A stretch of DNA of 64,000 nt from Alicyclobacillus shizuokensis NBRC 103103 (lineage in GTDB: Bacteria; Bacillota; Bacilli; Alicyclobacillales; Alicyclobacillaceae), in NCBI RefSeq assembly GCF_001552255.1, contig NZ_BCQV01000001.1, forward strand, positions 62,001 to 126,000, written 5' to 3'. Under the pieces are notes generated by a model. That model did no database searches. It was not told where the DNA came from and worked only from the letters and a program-made list of their open reading frames with translations. A program made the position numbers and the translations under genes. This document shows, one piece after another, positions 22,735 to 31,528 of the stretch (position 1 is its first letter; each line of letters starts with the position of its first letter).

Positions 22735-23445
22735 TCCGGGCGCCTGGCCTCGCCGGCTCGCCTGCCCGTCGCTTCCGGCTCCTGCCGGCGCGAGCAAAAG
22801 TCGCCGCACGCTGGCGATGACGGACGTCCCAACTCCCAGGCGGCGAGCCGCCTCTTCGTCGGAGCAACCCGCGTACAGCAATTCGAGGGCACGGTAGGCC
22901 GTGGGTTCGTCGCACATGATCGCCCCCGGCGCAGCCCCCTCATCGGACGTTTGGGCATCGGTCGCGTCCGTTGTCCTGGCTCCGGCTTCTGCCATCATGC
23001 TGGCTGTCGTCGCGGCCAAGGCGTCGCCAGCAGCCGACGGCCCCGCGACCAGGCGACTCTGCTGCACAGCTTTCACTTCGGCGCGCAGCTGTTCAATCTG
23101 CGCCTCCAGGTGTTCACGCAGTCGGGCCAGTTCGGCCGCCACATCCTCATAGATACCGCTCAGAATTTTCTCGATTGCCTCCTGATCCCAGCGCGTGATG
23201 GGGTTTGTAGCGGACGAATGACGGTCTGGCGACGCACCCGCGCCAGCCGCCCCGGCGCCGTCCGGCTGCGTGGCCTGAGCTACGTGCTGGCGCCGGGAGC
23301 CGGGCCACATCCCCGCCCCCAACAACGCTTGCGGAACGGACAAGGATGAGCCCTTCTTTAGCCGTTTCTGCAGACGCATGTAGTACCACCCCAAGCCAGC
23401 CAATAATACGAGCAAGACCACGTCCCAGAGCAAGGATTCCACCAT
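22711..23445 (-). CDS. SwrB/YlxL-like membrane-anchored protein
   Basis: A 244-residue protein with an N-terminal transmembrane helix (LLWDVVLLVLLAGLGWYYM), a polar Ala/Gly-rich region, a coiled coil around residues 95-125 (LARLREHLEAQIEQLRAEVKAV) and a C-terminal helix-turn-helix-like motif (ELLYAGCSDEEAARRLGVG). This layout and the position just before rpsB match B. subtilis YlxL/SwrB, which promotes basal-body maturation and sigma-D activation. Sequence similarity is mostly limited to the ends. ATG at 23445 is 22 bp after cheD. The role is inferred from synteny and domain order. Confidence 0.65.
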   Translation of the reverse strand: MVESLLWDVVLLVLLAGLGWYYMRLQKRLKKGSSLSVPQALLGAGMWPGSRRQHVAQATQPDGAGAAGAGASPDRHSSATNPITRWDQEAIEKILSGIYEDVAAELARLREHLEAQIEQLRAEVKAVQQSRLVAGPSAAGDALAATTASMMAEAGARTTDATDAQTSDEGAAPGAIMCDEPTAYRALELLYAGCSDEEAARRLGVGTSVIASVRRLLLAPAGAGSDGQASRRGQAPGLPADGNL

Positions 23446-23467
23446 GCCTTCCACACCCCCGCTCGTC

Positions 23468-23962
23468 TCATATCGCGTAGGTCTGACGGGCCGTGCGAAC
23501 CCACAACTGATGGGTCGCAGTGTCGAACTCAATCGTTCTCCCCACCCGGCCCCCGACGTCCTTGGCCACCACCGGCACGCGGACGCGGGCGAGCGCGGCC
23601 ACAACCGACTCCAGATTTCGCTCCCCGATGCGCAGCGCCGGCGAGGCCAGGCGGCCTGTGAACATGTGCGCTCCTCCGGCTAACTTGGCCTGCAGCTGCG
23701 CCGGTCGGCCGCCCGCGGCGATGACGGCATCAACCAGCCACAACGTGCCCAGATCCGCGTACTTTTGCGGCGGTGCGGCCACCTCCGCGTCCCGCGCCGC
23801 CGGCAGCATCACGTGCACCATGCCGGCGACGTCGGCGTACGGATCGTAAATCACGACCCCGATGCAGGACCCCAGCCCGACCGTCAACAGCCGACCCGGC
23901 CTCTGGATGACTGCGCCTTCCCCGATGCCGATGCGTCGGACTGAACTGTCCTCACTCGCCAC
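23468..23962 (-). CDS. cheD: Chemoreceptor glutamine deamidase CheD
   Basis: CheD deamidates receptor glutamines and is a partner of CheC and CheY-P in Bacilli adaptation. The 164-residue protein has the catalytic Cys in GLGSCIGVVIYDP, the His in GMVHVMLP, and a later GGAHMF motif. The GTG start at 23962 overlaps the cheC 3' end by 11 bp. Both catalytic residues are present, so it is probably active. Confidence 0.92.
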   Translation of the reverse strand: MASEDSSVRRIGIGEGAVIQRPGRLLTVGLGSCIGVVIYDPYADVAGMVHVMLPAARDAEVAAPPQKYADLGTLWLVDAVIAAGGRPAQLQAKLAGGAHMFTGRLASPALRIGERNLESVVAALARVRVPVVAKDVGGRVGRTIEFDTATHQLWVRTARQTYAI

Positions 23963-24575
23963 TGTCCCAACACCCCACCGCTCGCAGCAGGACCGCCATC
24001 GCGCCCGGGTCGGGCAAAAGCACCAGATGAGCGTCCAGATCCTCTGTCCCGCGCTGAATTTCGGTTTGCAATAGCAACGCCTCCGTGGCCTCAGCCGCAC
24101 TGTCGAGCAAGGCGATATCCAACATGGCCCCCATCATGTCCACCGCGATGGCCGGGACAGAGGTATGCACGTTCAGGTGCGTCAAATTCGTCACCGCCGT
24201 CATGTACGACGCACAGAGGATGTTCGCCACCTCGCCGAAGGTGGACAGTTCCAACTCATCCCACTCATCCTTGTCGGCCGTAGACACGGCAACCAACGTG
24301 TCGAGCAGGCGGCCCGCGCTCTCCAGGTCCATGAAGAAGAGAAAGTTGCCTGCAAAATCTCCGTCAATGCGAATGTAGGCGCCCGCCATCAATTTGTCCG
24401 GGCAGCCCATGGCCTCGGCGATCTCCGCCAGCGGCAGCACCGCGGCCGAGGGCATCTTCATGTTGATGGTGCTGGAGAGCAGTTTCGACAACGCGGTTGC
24501 CGCATGACTCGCCCCGATGTTGCCCATCTCGCGCAGTACATCAATCTGTGCCGCTGACAACTGAAGGGGCCTCAC
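23952..24575 (-). CDS. cheC: CheY-P phosphatase CheC
   Basis: CheC dephosphorylates CheY-P and regulates CheD. The 207-residue protein carries two active-site repeats: EMGNIGASHAATALSKLL (residues 15-32) and GEVANILCASYMTAV, each keeping the E...N pair needed for catalysis. The GTG start overlaps the cheW stop in a GTGA, with AGGAG about 11 bp upstream. Confidence 0.92.
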   Translation of the reverse strand: MRPLQLSAAQIDVLREMGNIGASHAATALSKLLSSTINMKMPSAAVLPLAEIAEAMGCPDKLMAGAYIRIDGDFAGNFLFFMDLESAGRLLDTLVAVSTADKDEWDELELSTFGEVANILCASYMTAVTNLTHLNVHTSVPAIAVDMMGAMLDIALLDSAAEATEALLLQTEIQRGTEDLDAHLVLLPDPGAMAVLLRAVGCWDSGE

Positions 24576-25054
24576 CCACGCACACGCTCCTGAACCTGCT
24601 TCAATTGAGCTACCTGAACATCACTCAATACTCGCTCCAGATTCATAAGAACCACCGGTTTCTCTGGCCCGCCGACAACCCCCAACAAATAGCGCGCCTC
24701 AACGCCGCCAACCAAATCCGGCGGAGCCACCATTCGCCCGTCATCCAGTTGCACGATGTCGATCACGTCGTCGACCGCGAGCGCCACTTTGTATCCGTCC
24801 GTGTTCACAACCACCAGTTTCGTCTCCGACTGCGCCAATTGGTCCCCATCCCGGCCAGATGCGTAGCCGAATTGCTCGGCCAGGTCAAACACGGGCAGGA
24901 TCTCGTCACCACGACTCACCACGCCCTTGATGGAAGGCAACGTCCCTGGCACCGGCTGTACAGCCTCGCACCGTTCAATCGAGACCACCTGCCGGGCATC
25001 GGCCGCGAATTGATACTCGCCGAGTCGAAACACAACCGCTTGGAAATCGCTCAT
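24572..25054 (-). CDS. cheW: Chemotaxis adaptor CheW
   Basis: CheW couples chemoreceptors to the CheA kinase. The 160-residue single CheW domain shows GEYQFAADARQVVSIER, LPSIKGVVSRGDEILPVFDL and KVALAVDDVIDIV. ATG at 25054 has GAGGAGG upstream. In B. subtilis cheA and cheB precede cheW; here the previous gene is the degenerate flhG, so its kinase partner must be encoded elsewhere. Confidence 0.94.
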   Translation of the reverse strand: MSDFQAVVFRLGEYQFAADARQVVSIERCEAVQPVPGTLPSIKGVVSRGDEILPVFDLAEQFGYASGRDGDQLAQSETKLVVVNTDGYKVALAVDDVIDIVQLDDGRMVAPPDLVGGVEARYLLGVVGGPEKPVVLMNLERVLSDVQVAQLKQVQERVRG

Positions 25055-25078
25055 CCTGTCATCCTCCTCACCTTGTAG

Positions 25079-25615
25079 CTATCCGTGCGCCACCCTCCGG
25101 ATATAATTGAAGGCCGCTTGCTGGACGGCCGCCCGATAGAGGGACGTGTCGGCCTCCCCCACAAGGTACCCCAACACCTCCACCGGCCGGCCGACGTGTT
25201 GTTCCAGCAGCACCCGTTGCCCCACCGCCGCCTGGCGAGCCGGCCACAGACCTCCGGGCGCTTCCACGACCATCCACAACCGCTTGGCGTCGGGGTGTCG
25301 AGACAGATGGGACAACCAGTCCAAAATTTGCTTGGGCCCCATGGCGCTGTCCATATGCACAATGATGTCGTCCGCAGGCTGCTCGGGCCAGGATCCCACC
25401 GAGACCATCGGCTCTGGGACGCGCACGGCGGCCTGTCCCTGGGACCCGTCCCCCATCCGGTGCCGCACCGCCGTCACGAATTGCTGGGCAAACTCGGGAC
25501 TGGCGCCGGGGGAGCGCAGGAACATCAGGGTGCGCATGGACCCGGGCATCGCCGGCGCTTGGCTCTGCCGGGCTTTCATCAATGAGCGCAGGGGAGACGC
25601 CTGGTCCTCCATCAT
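25079..25615 (-). CDS. Degenerate FlhG/YlxH (MinD-like) lacking the P-loop
   Basis: This 178-residue ORF lies exactly where flhG (ylxH) normally follows flhF and overlaps the flhF stop in an ATGA, with AAGGGAGG upstream. Residues 4-10, DQASPLR, match the DQAxxLR helix by which FlhG stimulates FlhF GTPase. Residues 28-53 align by position with the FlhG P-loop strand, but GKGGVGKS is replaced by RSPGASPE. The C-terminal VLGYLVGEADTSLYRAAVQQ (147-166) resembles the end of MinD/FlhG ATPases, and DDIIVHMDS (82-90) resembles the Walker-B strand. At about 60 % of normal FlhG length it should not hydrolyse ATP. The identification is inference from synteny and these motifs. Confidence 0.7.
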   Translation of the reverse strand: MMEDQASPLRSLMKARQSQAPAMPGSMRTLMFLRSPGASPEFAQQFVTAVRHRMGDGSQGQAAVRVPEPMVSVGSWPEQPADDIIVHMDSAMGPKQILDWLSHLSRHPDAKRLWMVVEAPGGLWPARQAAVGQRVLLEQHVGRPVEVLGYLVGEADTSLYRAAVQQAAFNYIRRVAHG

Positions 25616-26541
25616 CCAGGACCCTCCCTTTGCATCCGTTGCAGCCACTGGGCCAGCGACACGGTAGCAATGTCATCCGGGACGTTTTGCCCCATGGTCG
25701 CGTAAGAAGGCGGCCGCCGCCACTCCCAAACCAGGTTGATGACCGATCCGTACGTCCTTGTCTCATCCAGCTTCGTGAACAGAAATTTGTCAAAGACGAC
25801 ATCGCGAAAGCATGCCACGACCTCGAACAGGTCTTCGTCTTTGGCGGTGAGCCCCAGTACTAGGTAGGTCTCGTCCGGACGTGCCAGCTCAATCACTCGT
25901 CGCGTCTGCTCCGCATGGCGCGGAGCGAGCAGGTTGTGGCCCGCCGTGTCAATGAGCACGTGGTCGTACCCGGCGAGCGCAGAGAGCGCTTGCGGCAACT
26001 CGGCCACATCCTCCACCACCGTCATCGGAGTGTTCATGATCTGCGCGTACGTGCGCAGCTGCTCCACGGCGGCGATGCGGAACAGGTCGGTCGTCACCAG
26101 CGCCACCCTCTGCCCGGCCAGGACATGCAGCGCTGCCAGCTTGGCGATGGTGGTGGTTTTGCCGACGCCCGTAGGGCCCACAAACACCGCCACCCTCGAG
26201 GAGTTGCCAAGGGGAGTTGCGTCCAATCCACCCAGCCGCTGGCGCAGTAACAGTTCAATCTGTGCCCAGTCGAGTCCGGGCTTCAGCAAAGCGGGCACAC
26301 GCACGCCGTGGCGCTTGAGACACGCAGCAGGCCCCTGAACCGGTGCAGGCGCTGGCCGTGACAACGGCACGTCGGCTCCGGCAGCAGCCAGCACCTCGAT
26401 GCGCGAACTCCGAACCAGCCCCAGCCAGCGTCGTTCATGAATGCGGCGACTGCTCAGAATCACGGCATCCTGTCCGAGATCTCGGCGAATTTGCGGGAGT
26501 GCCTCCGGCATGTCCTTGACAACGTAGCGCTTGACGACCAT
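25612..26541 (-). CDS. flhF: Signal-recognition-particle-like GTPase FlhF
   Basis: FlhF is an SRP-family GTPase that helps place and number flagella. At 309 residues it is shorter than B. subtilis FlhF (about 366). The N-terminal B region (1-75) is followed by an abbreviated N domain of about 40 residues, then the G domain: GPTGVGKT (122-129), TTDLFRIAAVEQLRTYA, DTAGHN and TKLDET. The G3 motif reads DTAGH where SRP GTPases have DTAGR. ATG at 26541 shares its first base with the flhA stop. It is surely FlhF, though with altered features. Confidence 0.93.
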   Translation of the reverse strand: MVVKRYVVKDMPEALPQIRRDLGQDAVILSSRRIHERRWLGLVRSSRIEVLAAAGADVPLSRPAPAPVQGPAACLKRHGVRVPALLKPGLDWAQIELLLRQRLGGLDATPLGNSSRVAVFVGPTGVGKTTTIAKLAALHVLAGQRVALVTTDLFRIAAVEQLRTYAQIMNTPMTVVEDVAELPQALSALAGYDHVLIDTAGHNLLAPRHAEQTRRVIELARPDETYLVLGLTAKDEDLFEVVACFRDVVFDKFLFTKLDETRTYGSVINLVWEWRRPPSYATMGQNVPDDIATVSLAQWLQRMQREGPG

Positions 26542-28577
26542 CAGAGATTCACCACCCCGCCACTTTCAATCTCCACGGCCGGATCGAGTTCACTGTAAGA
26601 GAGCACCGTCAGATCCGGCAGAAACCGGGCGAGCCAGCGCCGCACCGGCAACCGCAGCTGCGGGTGCGTCAGCAGTATCGGCGTCTTGCCCAGCGCCGTC
26701 AGTCGATTCGACTCCTCCTGCAAACGCCGATAGATTTGCTGCGCGAGGTTCGGATCGACAGCAATCTGCGCACTGCCCTCCTGCATCAACAGCGACTGCT
26801 GCAGGCGTTCCTCGACGGTCGGGGAAAACGTAATCACCGTCAGCGGCTGCCCGGGTACACGGAACTGGTGACAGATTTGCCGAGACAGGGCCTGGCGCAC
26901 ACGCTCGGTGAGATAATCGGGGTCTTTGCTCACACTGGCCGCGTCGGCCAAGGTCTCCAAAATCGACACCAGGTCTCGAATCGATACCTTTTCCTGCAAC
27001 AGGTTCACCAGGACCTTTTGCACCTGGCCGAGCGACAGGACGCCCGGCACCAGGTCGTCCACCAGGGCCGGTGCCGTTTCCCGCACATGATCCAACAGGG
27101 CCTTGGTCTCCTGCCGGCCCAACAGTTCGTGGGCGTGGCGGCGCAGCACCTCGGTCAGATGTGTCGCGACGACGGTGGGCAGGTCCACCACCGTATAGCC
27201 GGCGGCCTCCGCCCGAGCTTTCATGTCCTTGTCGACCCACAGCGCGGGCATCCCGAACGCGGGATCCGTCGTCGCAATGCCCTGAACGTTGGGGTCTTCG
27301 GGCCCCGGGCTCATGGCTAGCCAATGACCCATTTGCAACTGTGCGCCCGCCACCTGGAGGCCACGTATCTTCAACACATACTCGGAAGGCTTGAGCTGTA
27401 CATTGTCACGCAGCCGAATCGTGGGAATCACAATCCCCAGCTCCAACGCCAACTGGCGGCGGATGGCAGCCACACGCTCCAGTAGGTCGCCCCCCTGCTT
27501 GGCGTCTACCAGCGGGATCAACCCATAGCCGAATTCAAACTCCACCGGCTCCACGGTCAGGAGCGACAACACGCTCTCCGGTTTCTTGGTCTGCTCATGC
27601 TGACTGCGGACGCGCTCTTCCGCCTGCTTGGCTTGTTGGCGTGACAGCTGCTGCTGCCGCTGCCAGGCGAGAAAAGCGGCCAGCAGGGCCACGGGCAACG
27701 CCCGCATGAGTCCGATGGGGGTCACCAAGCCCAACAGAAACACGGCACCGGCGGCAATGTACAAGGTGCGCGGGGTGGAAAACACCTGGCCGAGCACGTC
27801 CGTGCCCAGATTGGCCTCCGAGGCCGCCCGCGTCACCATCAAACCGGTGGCGGTCGAGAGCAACAGGGCAGGGATTTGACTGACCAGCCCGTCGCCGACC
27901 GAAAGCAGTGTGTACGTCTGGGCGGCCTGCTGCCAATCCATGTGGTTCATCATCATGCCGATGATGAAGCCGCCCACCACATTGACGGCCACAATCAACA
28001 GGGATGCGATGGCATCGCCTCTGACGAATTTGGACGCGCCGTCCATGGCACCGTAAAAGTCGGCCTCCCGTTCAATCGCCTGACGCCGCTTGCGCGCCTC
28101 CTCTTCGCTGATGAGACCAGCGTTCAAATCAGCATCGATGGCAATCTGCTTCCCCGGCATAGCGTCCAGCGTGAAGCGGGCGGCAACCTCCGCCACCCGT
28201 TCAGCCCCGCGAGTGATGACGATAAACTGGATGATGGCCAGGATGAGGAAGATAATGAAGCCGACCACCAGATTACCCCGGACCACGAAGCTGCCGAAGG
28301 TCTGGATGACTTCGCCCGCGTCGTGCTGGGTCAGAATCAGCCGGGTGGAAGAGACGTTCAGCGCTAACCGGTACAAGGTGGTAACCAAGAGCAGGGACGG
28401 GAACACGGAAAACTCCAGCGGTTCCCGCGTGTTCATGGCCACCAGCAGCACCGTCACGGAGACGAACAGGTTGACGATGAGGAGCACGTCGAGCAGGGTC
28501 TTGTTGATGGGCAGCACCATCATGGCAACGATGCCAATCACGGCGACCATGACGATGACATCGGACCGCTTTTTCAC
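26541..28577 (-). CDS. flhA: Flagellar export gate protein FlhA
   Basis: FlhA is the large integral-membrane export-gate subunit of the flagellar type III apparatus. The 678-residue length is normal. The N-terminal half has about eight membrane segments and the FHIPEP-type loop (AERVAEVAARFTLDAMPGKQIAIDADL). The C-terminal cytosolic half (about 340-678) binds export chaperones. GTG at 28577 overlaps the flhB stop in a GTGA. Confidence 0.96.
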   Translation of the reverse strand: MKKRSDVIVMVAVIGIVAMMVLPINKTLLDVLLIVNLFVSVTVLLVAMNTREPLEFSVFPSLLLVTTLYRLALNVSSTRLILTQHDAGEVIQTFGSFVVRGNLVVGFIIFLILAIIQFIVITRGAERVAEVAARFTLDAMPGKQIAIDADLNAGLISEEEARKRRQAIEREADFYGAMDGASKFVRGDAIASLLIVAVNVVGGFIIGMMMNHMDWQQAAQTYTLLSVGDGLVSQIPALLLSTATGLMVTRAASEANLGTDVLGQVFSTPRTLYIAAGAVFLLGLVTPIGLMRALPVALLAAFLAWQRQQQLSRQQAKQAEERVRSQHEQTKKPESVLSLLTVEPVEFEFGYGLIPLVDAKQGGDLLERVAAIRRQLALELGIVIPTIRLRDNVQLKPSEYVLKIRGLQVAGAQLQMGHWLAMSPGPEDPNVQGIATTDPAFGMPALWVDKDMKARAEAAGYTVVDLPTVVATHLTEVLRRHAHELLGRQETKALLDHVRETAPALVDDLVPGVLSLGQVQKVLVNLLQEKVSIRDLVSILETLADAASVSKDPDYLTERVRQALSRQICHQFRVPGQPLTVITFSPTVEERLQQSLLMQEGSAQIAVDPNLAQQIYRRLQEESNRLTALGKTPILLTHPQLRLPVRRWLARFLPDLTVLSYSELDPAVEIESGGVVNL

Positions 28578-29665
28578 GACCGCACCCCCATCCTTTCATC
28601 CCGCATGCGGTACACGTGGGCCAAAACCTGTGCAACCGCCTGATACAACTCCTCCGGAATCGGCTCACCGACATCGACGTTCCGGTACAGCGCCTGGGCC
28701 AACGGCTTCTGCTCCACCACCGGCACACCGTGCTCGCGCGCCAACTGGCGGATGCGCCTGGCCACATCTTCCGCCCCTTTGGCTGTCACACAGGGTGCCT
28801 TCATCACGTTCGCGTCGTAGCGGAGGGCTACCGCCAGGTGAGTTGGGTTGGTAACAACCACGTCCGCTTTCGGCACCTCCTGCATCATGCGCCGCATCGC
28901 GAGCGCCCGCCCGCGCTTGCGAATCGTCGATTTGACGAGCGGATCGCCCTCTTCACGCTTCATTTCATCCTTGATTTCCTGCAGTGACATGCGAATACTC
29001 CGCTCAAAATCAAACCGTTGGTACAGGTAATCCAGCCCGCCCAGGACGACCATCAAACCGGCGATGATGACCGCAATCTGGAACACCATGTGGCCCACCA
29101 GGGCGGGTAGGGCGGCTGGATTGACCCCGCTGAGGCCGGCGAGTCCGGCGAGCACTCTGCGGACGCCGACATACGCGCCCACGGCGACCACCAGGAGCTT
29201 GAGCAGGGATTTCACTCCCTCCAGCGCGGTGCGCAGGCTGACCAGTCGCTGGAAGCCGGCCAAGGGGTTGATCCGCTGCAGGTCCGGGACGAGCCGCTTG
29301 GGCCAAAATCCTGGGCCCACCTGGGCGAAGGCGGCTGCCCCAGCCACAGCCAGGACCACACCGAGCCAGGGTAGCAGCATGCGCATAAACACCCATACGC
29401 CTTCACGAAACAGCCGGTTAGGATCCAGTGCGGCCACATTGAACTCCGCGGCGTGCGTAAAATCGGAGCGCATCAAGCCTTCCCACTGGTTCCAGATGTC
29501 TGGGCCGAACACCCGCAAGGCAGCGAGAGAGACCAGCAGCACCAGAGATGACGTCAACTCCGGGGAACGCACGACGCGCCCTTCCCGCCGCAGTCTGCGC
29601 CGCTTGGCGGGCGTGGCTCGTTCCGTCTTCTCGCCGGCGAACCGCTGCAGGTTGAGACGCTGCAC
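28574..29665 (-). CDS. flhB: Flagellar export switch protein FlhB
   Basis: FlhB is the export-gate subunit that switches substrate specificity from hook to filament through self-cleavage. The 363-residue protein has a Lys/Arg-rich N-terminus (EKTERATPAKRRR), four membrane segments, and the autocleavage motif NPTH near residue 275, followed by the FlhB-CC domain. GTG at 29665 is preferred: GGGGGGA is about 8 bp before it and it falls just after the fliR stop. A GTG at 29686 inside fliR is the alternative. Confidence 0.95.
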   Translation of the reverse strand: MQRLNLQRFAGEKTERATPAKRRRLRREGRVVRSPELTSSLVLLVSLAALRVFGPDIWNQWEGLMRSDFTHAAEFNVAALDPNRLFREGVWVFMRMLLPWLGVVLAVAGAAAFAQVGPGFWPKRLVPDLQRINPLAGFQRLVSLRTALEGVKSLLKLLVVAVGAYVGVRRVLAGLAGLSGVNPAALPALVGHMVFQIAVIIAGLMVVLGGLDYLYQRFDFERSIRMSLQEIKDEMKREEGDPLVKSTIRKRGRALAMRRMMQEVPKADVVVTNPTHLAVALRYDANVMKAPCVTAKGAEDVARRIRQLAREHGVPVVEQKPLAQALYRNVDVGEPIPEELYQAVAQVLAHVYRMRDERMGVRS

Positions 29666-29670
29666 CGCCG

Positions 29671-30453
29671 CTATCCCCCCAGCCACTGCAATGTCGTGTC
29701 AAGTTCCGAGAACAACCAGGAAAACACGCGTCCAAACAGGTACACCAGCCCGGGCATGGCCGCGGCCATCACCGCCAATCCCACCAGCAGTTTCACGGGC
29801 AGCCCGACCACGAATACGTTCATCTGCGGCACAGCGCGGGACAGCAAGGCAAATGTGATGTCGGTCAACAGCAGCGCAGCAAACAGGGGGGCTGCCACTT
29901 CCAGCGCGACGGCCATCGCCATCGACAAGGCCTCGGTAAGAACGGACCACGGATGGGCCGGAGCGGACAAGGCACCGACGCCCACGTAGCGGTAGCTCTG
30001 CAAGATGCACAGCGTCATCCCGTCCAACCCGTCCGCCGCAATAAAATACAGGCTGAACAGGACCTGCAGGAACATGCCGCCGATGGCCGTCTGCGCGCCC
30101 GTGGCCAGTCCCTGATCCAGCAGGGTGGCCAGGTTGAAGCCCACCTGCACGTCGAACATCTGTCCCGCCATGGAGATGACGGAAAACACCAAGGTGGCGA
30201 GAAACCCCAGCAGCAGACCGACCACCGCCTCTTTCAGCGCCAACAGGAGGTAACCGCCCGGATTGGCAAACGGATCGACAGCGCTTGCCGGCTGGAGCGG
30301 CGCCACCCACAACGCCACAAGCCCTGCCAACCCCACCTTGGCGATGACCGGCCACGCGCGCACCGACAGCAGCGGCGAAGCTGCGAAAAAGGCGATCACA
30401 CGCACCATGACTAGGAAGACCAGCGGATAGTGGCTGATGGCGTAGGTCCACAT
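29671..30453 (-). CDS. fliR: Flagellar export gate protein FliR
   Basis: FliR forms the export gate core with FliP and FliQ. It has 260 residues and about six membrane segments, including RVIAFFAASPLLSVRAWPVIAKVGLAG at the N-terminus and VGLPVKLLVGLAVMA near the end. ATG at 30453 is one base after the fliQ stop. Confidence 0.94.
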   Translation of the reverse strand: MWTYAISHYPLVFLVMVRVIAFFAASPLLSVRAWPVIAKVGLAGLVALWVAPLQPASAVDPFANPGGYLLLALKEAVVGLLLGFLATLVFSVISMAGQMFDVQVGFNLATLLDQGLATGAQTAIGGMFLQVLFSLYFIAADGLDGMTLCILQSYRYVGVGALSAPAHPWSVLTEALSMAMAVALEVAAPLFAALLLTDITFALLSRAVPQMNVFVVGLPVKLLVGLAVMAAAMPGLVYLFGRVFSWLFSELDTTLQWLGG

Positions 30454-30454
30454 G

Positions 30455-30727
30455 TCAGTTCACAAACGACATCAGATTGCCCAGGATGCCCCGCGTGAAC
30501 TCCAACATGCTCGTCAACATGAACGGGCCAAACAGCACCAGAGCCACAATGACCGCTGCAATCTTTGGAATAAAGGCCAGGGTCTGCTCCTGGATCTGCG
30601 TTGTCGCCTGAAAAATACTGACAATCAAGCCGATGCCGAGACCAAACAGGAGAATCGGGGCGGTGACTTTGACCACCAGCCAAATCACCTGTTGACCAAG
30701 GCCGAGGATAAAATTGGCGTCCATCAC
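30455..30727 (-). CDS. fliQ: Flagellar export gate protein FliQ
   Basis: A small two-helix export-gate subunit of 90 residues, the normal size. It shows KVTAPILLFGLGIGLIVSIFQA and QEQTLAFIPKIAAV, the FliQ signature. The start is GTG at 30727 or the next codon, ATG at 30724; GGAGG precedes both. Confidence 0.94.
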   Translation of the reverse strand: MMDANFILGLGQQVIWLVVKVTAPILLFGLGIGLIVSIFQATTQIQEQTLAFIPKIAAVIVALVLFGPFMLTSMLEFTRGILGNLMSFVN

Positions 30728-30748
30728 GCACTCCCTCCAGTGGCCGCA

Positions 30749-31528
30749 TCACGTATAGCCGTGCAGCAGCGACCCCACAACGAGATTCCAGCCATCGACC
30801 ATGACAAACAACAGGATCTTGAACGGCAGGGAGATGACCACCGGCGGCAGCATCATCATCCCCATCGACATCAGGACGGTGGAGACCACCAAATCAATGA
30901 CAAGAAACGGGAGATAAATCATAAACCCAATTTCAAACGCCGTCTTGAGTTCACTGATAGTGTAGGCCGGCACCAGCGCCGACAAGGGAATCTTCGCGAC
31001 GGATTTGGGGCGGGTCATGTGCCGATACTGCAAAAACAGGTCCAGGTCGGCGTTGCGCGTGTGCTTGGCCATGAACTCCTTGAACGGGACCTCCGCCCGC
31101 GTCAGCGCCGTTGACTGCGAAATCTGTCCATGCAAATACGGTTGCAGCGCGTGTTGATTGACGGCGGACAGTGTCGGCTGCATGACGAACAGCGTGATGA
31201 ACAGCGCGAGACCAATCAACACCTGGTTGGGCGGCGTCTGCTGCAAGGCCAAGGCGTTGCGCGTGAACGACAACACCACGATGATGCGGGTGAAGCAGGT
31301 CATTAGAATCAAGATCGCCGGCGCCAGGGATAGGACTGTCAACAGCACAACGATCTGCAGGGTCGTCTCCACCGAATTGCGGGAGCTGCCGCTGCCCACC
31401 GACAGGTGAAGGCCCGGCAGCACCGTCGAGTCCGCCGCCTCCGCCGGCGTCGCCCACAGGAACGCCCCGATGAGCAGCACCACCACGGTGCCCAGCAAGG
31501 TCGCGAGGATACGGCGTCTGCGCGTCAT
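30749..31528 (-). CDS. fliP: Flagellar export gate protein FliP
   Basis: FliP is the main pore-forming subunit of the export gate. The 259-residue protein has a signal-like N-terminal segment (LATLLGTVVVLLIGAFLWATPAEA), which FliP is known to use, then MTCFTRIIVVLSFTRNALALQQTPPNQVL and the Met-rich MSMGMMMLPPVVISLPFK near the end. ATG at 31528 overlaps the fliO stop (ATGA) with GAGGAGG upstream. Confidence 0.96.
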   Translation of the reverse strand: MTRRRRILATLLGTVVVLLIGAFLWATPAEAADSTVLPGLHLSVGSGSSRNSVETTLQIVVLLTVLSLAPAILILMTCFTRIIVVLSFTRNALALQQTPPNQVLIGLALFITLFVMQPTLSAVNQHALQPYLHGQISQSTALTRAEVPFKEFMAKHTRNADLDLFLQYRHMTRPKSVAKIPLSALVPAYTISELKTAFEIGFMIYLPFLVIDLVVSTVLMSMGMMMLPPVVISLPFKILLFVMVDGWNLVVGSLLHGYT

